Below, in pieces: positions 35,614 to 45,000 of a stretch of 64,000 nucleotides of DNA. Origin of the DNA: NORP259 sp041398705 (lineage in GTDB: Bacteria > Planctomycetota > UBA1135 > GCA-002686595); contig JAWKUI010000001.1 of assembly GCA_041398705.1 (NCBI GenBank), positions 310,001 to 374,000 on the forward strand, read 5' to 3'. Positions within the stretch are counted from its first letter, which is position 1. Each line of letters opens with the position of its first letter. Below the pieces are notes generated by a model. It worked only from the letters and a program-made list of their open reading frames with translations, did not search any database and was not told the origin of the DNA. The position numbers were made by a program, and so were the translations under genes.

Positions 35614-35757
35614 ACGGCAGGTTGGCGCGGGGCGCCGGTGCGCATCAAGGTACCCCTGGTCCCCCGATCCGGGCCGAGTTATCCCCGGCATCTACGCCTG
35701 GGTCAGCCCGTGCCGCTCTACCCGCGGGCCCCGCGCCCTGAATCCGGCCCAAACGAA

Positions 35758-35796
35758 CGAACGCGGCACCCGGCGTACGCCTGGGTGCCGCGTTCG
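35758..35796 (-). terminator. Rho-independent terminator
   Basis: Perfect 14-bp stem CGAACGCGGCACCC (35758-35771) / GGGTGCCGCGTTCG (35783-35796), 12 bases past the stop of the 35808-36455 gene on minus. The following minus-strand bases (TTCGTTTGG) are only moderately T-rich. Confidence 0.75.
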
Positions 35797-35807
35797 GAGT
35801 CCAGCGA

Positions 35808-36455
35808 TCAGAACGACCAGCCAAGCAGCAGGGCGATGCGCTCGTAGTCGAATTCGGAGTCGGGGCCGCCCTCAAACTCGGACTCCGTACCGCGCACGAT
35901 GCGGTAATCGACGCCGAATTCGATTCCAGGAGCCAGGGGGAAGGTGATGCCACCGTGGGCATAAAGGCCCAAGGAACCATCAGTATCGCTGTAGCCGGGC
36001 CCTTCAAGGGTGGCGGCGATCAAAGTGCCCCCAACGCCCACGTAGGGATGCGCGCCGTTGCCCCCGACACCGAAGGTCTGGCGCATGCCGGCGAAGATCT
36101 CCATACCTCCGAAATCCTCATCGGTGCTCGAGGAACCGGTGGAATCACCGAAGGTGTAGAAGCCGAGCTCCGGCCCGAGGCCGTTGTCCGTGCTGTAGTT
36201 CGCGTAATCGATGCCGAAGACGAGCGGATCATCGAGCGGATCCCAATACCCTTCGTCTTCCAGCTGCATCTCGCCCACGAGGATGTGCACGTTGTGCACG
36301 CGCTCGCTGTACCGCTCGCGGCGTTCGCCCCAGGAATCGTCCCGGTCGTGGTGCCTGGAGTCGGCGGTGATGCTGGAGGCGCTGGAGGTGCTCGAGCAGG
36401 AGGCGAAGAAGGGCAGGGAGAGGGCCACGAGGGCCAGGCCGGGGAGGGTCTTCAT
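35808..36455 (-). CDS. Outer-membrane beta-barrel lipoprotein
   Basis: This 215-aa protein starts MKTLPGLALVALSLPFFASC, a lipoprotein signal peptide with Cys at position 20. After a Ser-rich linker and a charged region (DRDDSWGERRERYSERVHN) it alternates short beta strands and Gly/Asp turns, ending GWSF with the aromatic C-terminus typical of outer-membrane barrels. The phrases FAGMRQTFGVGGNGAHPYVG and LAPGIEFGVDYRIVRG fit an OmpW/OmpA-like eight-stranded barrel. The ATG at 36455 was chosen over the longer frame for its lipobox and a GGAAG about seven bases upstream. Function unknown. Confidence 0.78.
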   Translation of the reverse strand: MKTLPGLALVALSLPFFASCSSTSSASSITADSRHHDRDDSWGERRERYSERVHNVHILVGEMQLEDEGYWDPLDDPLVFGIDYANYSTDNGLGPELGFYTFGDSTGSSSTDEDFGGMEIFAGMRQTFGVGGNGAHPYVGVGGTLIAATLEGPGYSDTDGSLGLYAHGGITFPLAPGIEFGVDYRIVRGTESEFEGGPDSEFDYERIALLLGWSF

Positions 36456-36551
36456 TGGAGTCTTCCAGTCCAGACGGGGCCGCGTGACCATCCACGCCGG
36501 TGCGCCTGGGCTGGACCCTCTGCAAAAGCCGGGCCAATTGACCAGACGGCC

Positions 36552-36575
36552 AAAAAAGGGGCCTGGGGCCCCTTT
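36552..36575 (-). terminator. Rho-independent terminator of the cytochrome/CRTAC1 operon
   Basis: AAAGGGGCC (36555-36563) / GGCCCCTTT (36567-36575) forms a 9-bp stem with loop TGG. On the minus strand it runs into TTTTTT, a canonical U-tract. It lies ~108 bases past the CRTAC1 stop. Confidence 0.85.
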
Positions 36576-36646
36576 CGAGTGTCCACCGGGGAGGTCATGG
36601 GGCCTGGCGGGTCCCTTCGGGAGGCCAATCGCTCTCCAGAAATCGA

Positions 36647-36674
36647 GCGCGGCGGCCTTCGAAAGCCGCCGCGC
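36647..36674 (-). terminator. GC-rich hairpin just after the CRTAC1 stop
   Basis: GCGCGGCGGC (36647-36656) / GCCGCCGCGC (36665-36674) with an 8-base loop, nine bases past the stop. The following minus-strand bases (TCGATTTCTGG) give only a weak U-tract, so it may instead stabilise the transcript end ahead of the stronger terminator. Confidence 0.5.
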
Positions 36675-36682
36675 CCTGGAGA

Positions 36683-38446
36683 TCACTGCTTCAGCTCGTG
36701 TGGCTTGCCCACGTCCAGGTCCGGGTGGCTCGTTTGGCTGCCATCGGGCCAATAGACGGTGACATTGGCCTTTTGGACCGCGCCCAGACCGAAGGTCAGG
36801 GTCAATTCGTGCTGCGAAAGGTAGGCGTTGCCGGTGCGCACCCACGTGGTCTGCGGGAAGGGCCCCCCTTCGACGGTGACCCGTGCGCCGATGGCGTCGA
36901 CGTTCGGAGCTTTCCCGCGCAAGCGCAGCCGCAGGGACTTACGGCCCGAGGGGTTGTCGTTGAGCCATACCTGTGCCGGCCCGCCGAGTTCGGCCACCAC
37001 CACGTCGACGTCCCCGTCCAGATCCAAGTCGCCGAGCGCCATGCCGCGGCCGACGAACTCTTTCTGGAAGACCTCGCCGCACTGGGCCGAAAGATCCGCA
37101 AAACGGCCTTTATCACCCGTGTTGACGAACATCTGCGGCTTTTGGCGGTAGCTCGTACTGCTGCTGACCAACGCGATGTCCGGTTCGAGGTGGCCGTTGA
37201 TCGCCAGCATGTCGGGCAGGCCGTCGAGGTTCGGGTCGAAGAAGGCGGTGGTGAACGTCAAACTCGGGCCCGAGGTGCGGCCCAGGCCGGTGGTGACGTT
37301 GTCGTCGGCGAAAACCAGGCGCCGCGAAGACTTGGCGCGGAAGAAGGAGATCGGCTCGGCGCTGAAGTTGCCCACCGCGATCGCCAACTCGCCCGCATCG
37401 GAGTAGTAGGTCGCGTCGATGCCCATGCCGGCGCGCACGGCGCCATCCACGCCGTAACCGATACCGGCCTGCACGCCGATGTCCTCGAACTTCATGTCGC
37501 CCTGGTTCAGGAACAGGCAGTTCGGCTGGGTGTCGTTGGCCACCAGGATGTCTTGCTTGCCGTCGAGGTTCACGTCGGCAAAACACACGCCCAGGGCCTT
37601 GTGATTGGGGCTTTCGATGCCGGCGCTGGCCGTGACTTCTTCGAAGGTGCCGTCGCCCCGGTTCTTGTACAGGCGGCTGGTCGAACCGCGGTACAGCTTG
37701 GGGCTCGCGTACCCCTTGACCTCACCCGACAGGGTGAAGTCCACGTTGTTGTCCTCGCACCACTCGAGATAGTTGCACACAAAGAGGTCGAGCCAACCGT
37801 CGCCATCGAGGTCGCAGAAACCCGCACTCGTGCTCCATTCCGGCCGTTCGACGCCGTTCTCGTCCTTCCAAGTGCGCCCCTCTAGCCCCGCCGCTTCCGC
37901 CACATCGACAAACCGTCCGCCATCGTTGCGCAGCAGCATGTTCGCGCCAAAACAGGTCAGGAAGAGGTCCTCGTCGCCATCCGCGTCGTAGTCGGCGGCG
38001 ATCACGCCCTGGGCCACTACGTTGAAGCCCTCCCCCGCGAGCCCCGCCGCCTCGGTGCGATCGACGAACCGCCCCTCTTCCATGGCGTACAACCGGCCGA
38101 CGGTGGGCGCAGCTTTGGGATCCCAGGACTTGCCGCTGCTCAGGTACAGGTCGAGATCTCCGTCCTGATCCATGTCGAACAAGCAGACCCCGCCGCCCAT
38201 GGTCTCCGGCAGCAGCTTGCGGCCATCCATGCCGCTCGTGTGCACGAAGTCCACGCCCAGGTTGCCCGGGGCATAGTGGAACGCGATCGGATCGGTATTC
38301 GCGGCCGCGCTACCCGTGCGACCGACCTGGGTCGGGATCACCGTCGGCGTGTGGGTTTGCGTGGTCTCGACGGGCTTTTCCTTGGAACAGGCCACGAGGC
38401 CCAGGGCCAGCCCGCCCAACATCCACAGTCGATTCTCAGTGCACAT
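36683..38446 (-). CDS. CRTAC1 (FG-GAP / ASPIC-UnbV) lipoprotein
   Basis: This 587-aa envelope protein has a lipoprotein signal (MCTENRLWMLGGLALGLVAC). At least six calcium-binding FG-GAP/VCBS loops are visible: DMDQDGDLDLYLS, DYDADGDEDLFLT, DLDGDGWLDLFV, DVNLDGKQDILVA, DPNLDGLPDMLA and DLDLDGDVDVVVA. They imply a seven-bladed propeller. The C-terminal ASPIC/UnbV domain reads SLRLRLRGKAPNVDAIGARV...LTFGLGAVQKANVTVYWPDG. CRTAC1 proteins are abundant in Planctomycetota, Acidobacteriota and Verrucomicrobiota and often sit next to TPR proteins, but their function is unknown. Its start overlaps the end of the multihaem cytochrome gene by 11 bases, so the two are translationally coupled and probably work together. 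Confidence 0.9.
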   Translation of the reverse strand: MCTENRLWMLGGLALGLVACSKEKPVETTQTHTPTVIPTQVGRTGSAAANTDPIAFHYAPGNLGVDFVHTSGMDGRKLLPETMGGGVCLFDMDQDGDLDLYLSSGKSWDPKAAPTVGRLYAMEEGRFVDRTEAAGLAGEGFNVVAQGVIAADYDADGDEDLFLTCFGANMLLRNDGGRFVDVAEAAGLEGRTWKDENGVERPEWSTSAGFCDLDGDGWLDLFVCNYLEWCEDNNVDFTLSGEVKGYASPKLYRGSTSRLYKNRGDGTFEEVTASAGIESPNHKALGVCFADVNLDGKQDILVANDTQPNCLFLNQGDMKFEDIGVQAGIGYGVDGAVRAGMGIDATYYSDAGELAIAVGNFSAEPISFFRAKSSRRLVFADDNVTTGLGRTSGPSLTFTTAFFDPNLDGLPDMLAINGHLEPDIALVSSSTSYRQKPQMFVNTGDKGRFADLSAQCGEVFQKEFVGRGMALGDLDLDGDVDVVVAELGGPAQVWLNDNPSGRKSLRLRLRGKAPNVDAIGARVTVEGGPFPQTTWVRTGNAYLSQHELTLTFGLGAVQKANVTVYWPDGSQTSHPDLDVGKPHELKQ

Positions 38447-41153
38447 GGAGGGGTTCGATTTCACGGTTTGCCACCGGGTCTTTGAGGCGCCAGCCCTTGA
38501 TGATCTGCGGCGCGCTGTCGTCGATACGGTACTTCTCAAAAGCCGCGCGCGCATGCTCTTCCTTGTCGCTTTCGCCCTGGGCGCGGTAGATCAGCATGCG
38601 CTGATAGTGCGAAGCCACGTCCTCGGGATCGATCTGCAGGGCGTGCAAGGCGGCATCCAGGCTGCGATCGTAATGATCGAGGCGATAGCGCACATCCGCG
38701 AGCCGCCGCCAGGTATCGCGGTCCTTCGGGAAGGACTCCAGCACCCCTTCATACATCTGGGCGGAGAGCTCCAACTCGCCTTCCAGCTTGAGATACTCGG
38801 CCCACCAGAGTTTGGTCTGGGCATCGCCCGGCACGATCTCCTCGCAGCGCGCCAGCAACTCGCGCGCCGGCTCCGGGTCCCCTTCCACCAAGTGCACTCG
38901 CGCCTGGTTGCGGAAACCGTCCACGCGGTCGGGCTCGATTTCGGCCACGCGAGTGAACGCCGCGAGGGCCGTCTTCAGGTCGCCTTGCCGCATCGAACCG
39001 ATGCCGTAGTCGTTGTAGTGGATCCAGGGCGCATTGGCCGCAGGCGCCGAAGGGGCCGGGCCGATCGGCAACACGAAGTGGTCCGCGGCGATCTCGGTGA
39101 TCGGAAGGTCCGGCGGTTCGAGGCCGAGGAAGCCGTAACTGTACTCCGTGTAGTAGCGGTTGAACTTGCGCCAGAGCAGGCGCGCGTCGATCTCGAGGCT
39201 ATCGCCTTTCGGCACGGTCACGCGGAAGCGGCCGATATCGACGTTGCCGGGCGGAATAACCCGCACCAGGCCCGCCACGTGGAAGGTGTGCGCATCGCGC
39301 TCCATGGCCGGTTCGCCGTCCTTGCCTAGCATCACCGCCATGTACTGGTGCGCATCGCGGTCGAGGAACTTCTTCTCGTCGAGGAAGCCGCTGCGCTTGA
39401 TCTCCTTGCCGTCCTGGTCCTTGACCTCGAACTGCAGCCAACCCTGGTTCGAGTCGTTGGTTCCGCCAGGGAAGGTATGCCCCACGCCCATGTTGCGCAC
39501 GACCACGTGGAAGACGAGCTCATCCCCCGGCCGGATCTCGACGGGGTGGTTCTGGAAGTCCATGATCAAGCCCTCGCGCGGGTGTTCCATCGCAAAGATG
39601 CCCACGCGCAGTTTGCCGTCTTTCATGAACTTCTCGACCTTGTCGAGGCGTTCCTGGTCGCCGCGCACATGCGGCAGAGCCGTGTTCACCGCCAGGAACT
39701 CGTGCCCCTTGATCACCCCGCCCTTGGCCGCGAGATCCCCGTGGGTGACCTCCATCGACGGCATATGGCAATCCTGGCAGACCTTGGCGCTCGGCGGCAG
39801 ATAGAACGTGCGCGCCGCATTGCGCGAAACGCCCGAATCGTGCCAGTTGTCGTATTCGTCCTGGCCACGCAGCCACTTATAGCCGTTCACCGGAACGTCC
39901 AGGTTGACCTTGTGGCAAGCCGCACAGTATTCCGGCTCGCTGTAGAACGGTTTGCGGAAGAAGTCCTTGTGATCGCGCGGACGGGCCTTGATCAGGTATT
40001 TGCGCGCCTCGAGTTTCCAACCGCTGGTGGCGCCGGCGAAGAGGTACGGATCCTCGCCATTGTCGGCCAGCTCGTAGTTGCCGTTGCCGGTGACGTTGTG
40101 AATGCGGTTGACGATGTGGCAAACCGTGCAGGTGAGCCCCGCCTGGGCTGGAACCGAATCGCGATCGATCTCCTCGAGGAAGTTGCCCGCGAGCATCACC
40201 GCCGGGTCATGGCAACCGCCGCAGAATTGGGCGATCTCCGGGCTCGCTTGTTCACGCGTCGCGAGCACCGAGGCGGTGTAGAAGGGGTTGTTGAACGACG
40301 AGAAGCGGTGCGCGGACCCTTCCCACTGGCGCACGGAATCCTCGTGGCACAGGCGGCAATCCTCGGCACCGATCGATGCCGAACTCGTGAACCCCTTCTG
40401 AGCGAACTCCGCCTCCAGCACCTTCGGGTCGGGCAGGGGACCGGGCATGATCACCTCGGGCTTCAACTTCTCGCCGCTGGCCAAGGTGGCGCCCGAGGGG
40501 AAGAAGGTGGCGTGCGGGTCGAAGTCGCCGAGGGGCACGAAGGGGATGAACGGATCGCTGCTGATGTCGATGGGTTCGTAGGCCTTGTCGTAGACGATGA
40601 TCGGCGGTTCGCTGGATTGCTGTTCGAAGAAGTGCACCGCCGCCATAACCAGCGCCAGCCCCACGATCACCCCGGCATAGCGCCGACGCACGGGTTTCGG
40701 CGTCGGGAACCAGGAGAGGTAGCGGTGTCCGAGGTAGGCGAGTAGGGCTACCGCCCCAGCGATGCGGTGCGCATGGAACACCCAACGCTTCTCTCCGCCG
40801 GAACTCTGTTCCAGCATGAACTCCCCGGTAATCCACAAGACGGCCAGTCCGACCAAAGCCAGCAGGCCCGTTAGCACCGCACTCTTGTGGAAGTGCCGGC
40901 GAATGCGGGTCAGGTGCAGGACTACGAACAGCAACGCCAGGGACCCGAACAGTCGCCCCACCTGGAAGTGGCTGTAGAGCATCGATTGGTGGGACTTGAC
41001 GTTGCGACCGCGCAACTCGCGCAAATCTTGCAACCAAGTGTATCCAAGCAGATACAGCGAGTTCGCCAGCAGATAGACAGCGAGGATTGCGACAACAAGC
41101 AAAAGGCCCCGTTGAAAGGGGCTGAGCAGGGCGAGGCGGTTCTTGCGGGCCAT
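38436..41153 (-). CDS. Membrane pentahaem cytochrome c with C-terminal TPR domain
   Basis: This is a 905-aa fusion protein. The N-terminal ~200 residues carry about five transmembrane helices with conserved-looking histidines (SHFQVGRLFGSLALLFVVLH, HAHRIAGAVALLAYLGHRYL), resembling a b-type cytochrome membrane module. The periplasmic part holds five CxxCH c-haem sites (CRLCH, CGGCH, CTVCH, CAACH, CQDCH), then a beta domain (GHTFPGGTNDSNQGWLQFEV). The last ~200 residues are TPR repeats. This looks like a quinone-linked electron conduit to the periplasm, but substrate and partner are unknown. The start at 41153 (MARKNRLALL) precedes the first helix; a longer frame to 41225 exists. It is the first gene of an operon with the CRTAC1 protein, and its 11-base overlap implies a matched pair. 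Confidence 0.88.
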   Translation of the reverse strand: MARKNRLALLSPFQRGLLLVVAILAVYLLANSLYLLGYTWLQDLRELRGRNVKSHQSMLYSHFQVGRLFGSLALLFVVLHLTRIRRHFHKSAVLTGLLALVGLAVLWITGEFMLEQSSGGEKRWVFHAHRIAGAVALLAYLGHRYLSWFPTPKPVRRRYAGVIVGLALVMAAVHFFEQQSSEPPIIVYDKAYEPIDISSDPFIPFVPLGDFDPHATFFPSGATLASGEKLKPEVIMPGPLPDPKVLEAEFAQKGFTSSASIGAEDCRLCHEDSVRQWEGSAHRFSSFNNPFYTASVLATREQASPEIAQFCGGCHDPAVMLAGNFLEEIDRDSVPAQAGLTCTVCHIVNRIHNVTGNGNYELADNGEDPYLFAGATSGWKLEARKYLIKARPRDHKDFFRKPFYSEPEYCAACHKVNLDVPVNGYKWLRGQDEYDNWHDSGVSRNAARTFYLPPSAKVCQDCHMPSMEVTHGDLAAKGGVIKGHEFLAVNTALPHVRGDQERLDKVEKFMKDGKLRVGIFAMEHPREGLIMDFQNHPVEIRPGDELVFHVVVRNMGVGHTFPGGTNDSNQGWLQFEVKDQDGKEIKRSGFLDEKKFLDRDAHQYMAVMLGKDGEPAMERDAHTFHVAGLVRVIPPGNVDIGRFRVTVPKGDSLEIDARLLWRKFNRYYTEYSYGFLGLEPPDLPITEIAADHFVLPIGPAPSAPAANAPWIHYNDYGIGSMRQGDLKTALAAFTRVAEIEPDRVDGFRNQARVHLVEGDPEPARELLARCEEIVPGDAQTKLWWAEYLKLEGELELSAQMYEGVLESFPKDRDTWRRLADVRYRLDHYDRSLDAALHALQIDPEDVASHYQRMLIYRAQGESDKEEHARAAFEKYRIDDSAPQIIKGWRLKDPVANREIEPLHVH

Positions 41154-41291
41154 GGCAAGGGGCGATTGTAGTGCCCAGGATGTCTCTTGGGCACGACCGT
41201 CCGTCCGCGAATCAGGTCGGCTCATCTATGAAGGCCGCGACTCAATCTCAGGGTTCTCGTTGGAAGAGCCCCTGCGCCCAGGTTCACGGGT

Positions 41292-41894
41292 TCAGGCCAA
41301 CAAGAAGCGCGGCAAATCGCCGCCCTCCAGCCGCGCCCGCAACCTCTGCCAGCGTTTCGCCACCGCCGCCTCGCCCAACTGTAGCCGCTCGGCGACTTGG
41401 GCGTAGGACAACCCTTCCAGCCCACAATGCAGCACCAATTGGCGCTCGTCTTCCGGCAGGGCTTCCACCCGCTCCCGGAACAGGGCAAGGCTCTCGTCCC
41501 GGGCCACGGCCTGGCTCACCGCCGTGGCCGGGTCGAGCACTCCGCCGAGGTGCTGCAGCCGCGTGCTCGGCCCCCCGACCGCCGCCGAACGCTGCCCGCG
41601 CCGCATGGCCTCGAGCAATACGTTCTTCGCGATGCGGAAGATCCAGAACCGGAAGTAGCTCCCGTCGCCCTCGAAGGTTCCGATCTGGCTGTAGGCCCGT
41701 GCCCACACTTCCTGGACCAGATCCGCGGGATCCATGTGCGCGCGCTGCTCGGGGCGCAACCGCAGCCACGCCCAGGTGTGCAGCGAAGGAGCGATGTGTT
41801 CGTAGAGGCTCGCGAACGCGCCGGCGTCGCCGTCCTTGGCGAAGGCCAACCACCGCCCGGTCTGAGCTTCTTTGCCGATCGCTTCGGGTCCCAT
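41292..41894 (-). CDS. ECF RNA polymerase sigma factor
   Basis: This 200-aa sigma-70 family factor has only regions 2 and 4. Region 2 carries DPADLVQEVWARAYSQIGTF and FRFWIFRIAKNVLLEAMRRG; region 4 is the helix-turn-helix LSYAQVAERLQLGEAAVAKR. ECF factors direct RNA polymerase to a small set of stress or envelope promoters. No anti-sigma gene is adjacent. Instead the gene is divergent from a Ser/Thr kinase receptor, an arrangement frequent in planctomycetes where the kinase may control sigma activity (inference). The ATG at 41894 is chosen; a GTG lies one codon upstream. Confidence 0.92.
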   Translation of the reverse strand: MGPEAIGKEAQTGRWLAFAKDGDAGAFASLYEHIAPSLHTWAWLRLRPEQRAHMDPADLVQEVWARAYSQIGTFEGDGSYFRFWIFRIAKNVLLEAMRRGQRSAAVGGPSTRLQHLGGVLDPATAVSQAVARDESLALFRERVEALPEDERQLVLHCGLEGLSYAQVAERLQLGEAAVAKRWQRLRARLEGGDLPRFLLA

Positions 41895-42064
41895 CACGGC
41901 ATTGTAGACGGGCGGGGTCTAGGCCGCTGCGGCCGACCCGATGTTTGGAATGGGGTCCATCGGGGTGCCCTTTGGCCGGGTGCCGTGACTCAAGGCAACA
42001 CAGGACTGCCGGCCCGCGGACCGGCCAGGGCACGCAAGGGGAATCGGCTACACTGACCCTGTCC

Positions 42065-45000
42065 ATGGACTCCCCCTTTCCTTCGCCCAGCCCCGACCTC
42101 GACCCGGACCAGGCGGCCCTGGTGTTCGACTTCGTGCAGCAGGTGCTCGAAGACCGGGAAAGTGGACAGGAGCGCACGCTGGAGGAGTACCTGCGGCGCT
42201 TTCCCGGGGCAGACGATTTGTTGACCGCGGAGTGGCAACGCCTGCAACAACCGGTGGAGACCCGCGAAGGGCCGCGGCGCATCGGCCATTACCGACTGGT
42301 ACGCGAGTTGGGCCGCGGCGGTCAGGGTTCGGTGTGGCTCGCGCAAGACGAAGCGCTGCGCCGGCCGGTGGCCCTGAAACTGCTCGATACCTGGCTCGTG
42401 CACGGGGAACGGCTGGCGCGCTTCCGCCGCGAGGCCGAGAGCATTGCGCGGCTCGAGCACGAAGGGCTCGCCGTGGTCTACGAAGCCCAGATGGAGGCCG
42501 ATCCGCCCTTCATCGCCATGCGATTGGTGGACGGCGAGGACCTGGCGAGTTGCCTTGCGGAGCGCTCAGGAGCCGGACGGCGGACATTCTGTCGCCCCCA
42601 ATCGCCCGCCGGAGTCCGCGCCTGCCTGCAATTCTTCGAACGGGCCGCACGCGCGCTGCATGCGGCCCACGAAGCCGGTGTCGTGCACCGCGACATCAAA
42701 CCCAGCAACATCCTGGTGACCCGCGATGGTCGTCCCGTCATTTCGGACTTCGGCCTCGCACGCGATGAGTTCCTGCCAGGAGAAGAGAACCTGACCCGCG
42801 ACGGCGAAGTCTTCGGAACGCCCGCGTACATGTCGCCGGAGCAGATCCGCGGCGAGGCCGGATCCGTGGATCGCCGCAGCGATGTCTGGTCCCTGGGCGC
42901 CACGCTGTTCGAGACGCTGACCGGAGAACCGCCGTTCCGCGGCAAGGGCCAGATCGGTCTCGCGAAGGCGATTCTCGAAGATCCTCTGCCCAATCCACGC
43001 CAGGGAAGCGCGGGACGCCTGGTTTCCGCCGACCTTTGGGTCGTTTTGCAGACCGCCCTCGAACGGGACCCGACCCGGCGGTATTCCACCGCGCTTGCTT
43101 TGGCCGAAGATCTGCGCCGCATCCGCGAATTCGAGCCGATCCACGCGCGGCCGGCGAGTCCCTGGCTCCGGCTGCGGCGCTGGTGCCGGCGCGAACCCGC
43201 CTGGGCCACCGCCTTGGGTCTACTGCTTGTCGCCTTGACCGGTGCATTGATCGCCTCGCAGATCGTGCTCAAACGCATCCGCAGCGCCCTTGACCAGGAA
43301 CGCTCGCAGCGCTTCGTTTCGCAGGTGCCAGCGCTGCTCGAGGATTCGCCCGCCGTGGCCCTCGCGGCCAGCCTCGAAGCCGTCGACCTCGACGACACCT
43401 GGCTCAGCCGTTCTTCGGTCTTCGCGCCGCTGGAAGCCCTTTCCCTCGCCGCCCGGGTGCCGATCCCGGCCCGCGCCCGCGCGTGGGATCTCGAATATTC
43501 GGGCGATGGCAAGTGGCTCGTGGCCTGTGGGGACGAAGGAATCTCCCTGCACGATTCCGCGGACGGCAAACGCATCGCGACCTGGCCGGAAACCGGGGCT
43601 CGCGAGGTGCGCGAACTGGTGGCCCTCTCCCAACCCGACCGGGTGATCGCGGGGTTGACCGATGGCAGCGTGGTGTGTCTCGCACTTCCATCGTTTGATC
43701 TTCGCTGGCAACGGAAACTATCCGAGCAGCCCATCCTCGCCCTGGAACCGCAACCCGGGCACGATCGCGTACTGGCCCTTACCGACGAGCACGGCGCATT
43801 CCTGTTGAAAGGTGAAGACGGCGGCGTGCAGCAGAGTTGGGCCGTTCCCGCCCATAGCGCCTCTTCGGTGAACTTTGCGCCGGACGGTGAAGCCTTTCTG
43901 CTCGCCTGCCGCACCCTGCGTGGGCGGCCGGCGGTGGCCGGGCCGACGGTCAGCGCCTGGTCCAGTGAAGGACCTAGCCCACTGGCCACCTGGCAGCACG
44001 GTTCCGCGGTGCGTGGAGCGGTTTGGGCGGGTTCCACCCAGGGCGCGATCACCGCAACCGCGTCCGGTAATCTGTTGCGCTGGGAGGACCCGCGTTCCCC
44101 GGAGTCGCACTTGTTCGCTCAAACCGGTTCTCCGATCGAAGCACTGGTGAGTAGCCCGGACGGCACACGCATCGCCGTTGCGGACGGTCAGGGCGTATTC
44201 CTGAAATCGCTCGATTCGGAAGGCCGCGAAACCCGCCTTGGCCCTGCCGTTCGCACCGTTGACGTGCAGTTTTCGCCCACCGGGCTCGTGGCCGCGTGCT
44301 CCTGGGACAATCGCATCCGGGTCTGGGACGGAGCCACTGGCGCGCTGCTGCAGGAACACCGCACGCAAACACGTCCAATGCTGCTGCGTTGGTCGCCGGA
44401 CGGGCGCCAGTTGGTGACGGCAGGGGTCTCGCCGCACCTTTCGATCTGGCGTCCCGAGCGCAATCCAGAAGCCTGGCGCATGACGGTCGAGCCTGGGCTT
44501 CCGACGAGTGTGCAGTTCCTCGCGGACGCAAGCGCTGCGCTGCTGGTCACCGATGCGGGGCACTACCGCGTCGTGTCCACCCCAAGGGAATCCCAAGGCT
44601 CCGGAGCGGGCGCGACGCTTTTGGAAGGCCAACTCGAACACCCAGGGCGCCCCGCCATCGCCTGCGCGAGCGAGGCACGGATCGCGGCCGTGGTGAGCGC
44701 GATGGGCCAGGCGCTGCTGCTGCGCGCCGACGACGGGCTTTGGAGCCGCGAGGTGCTCGGCCATCGACCCGGGGAGGCGCGCGCATTGCATTGGGCGCCC
44801 GATGGATCGTTGCTGGCCTGGGTCGATGGACTGGGTCGACCGGCGGTCTGGCGCGCGTCTACCCGGAAACTGGAGAACCTGACCGGCTGGGACCAGCCGC
44901 TCGCCTGCATGCGCATCTGTCCGAAGCAGAACCGCATCGTCGGCGGGGACATTTTGGGAGCCGTACACCTCTGGGACCTCGAAGGCCACTACCTACAGAA

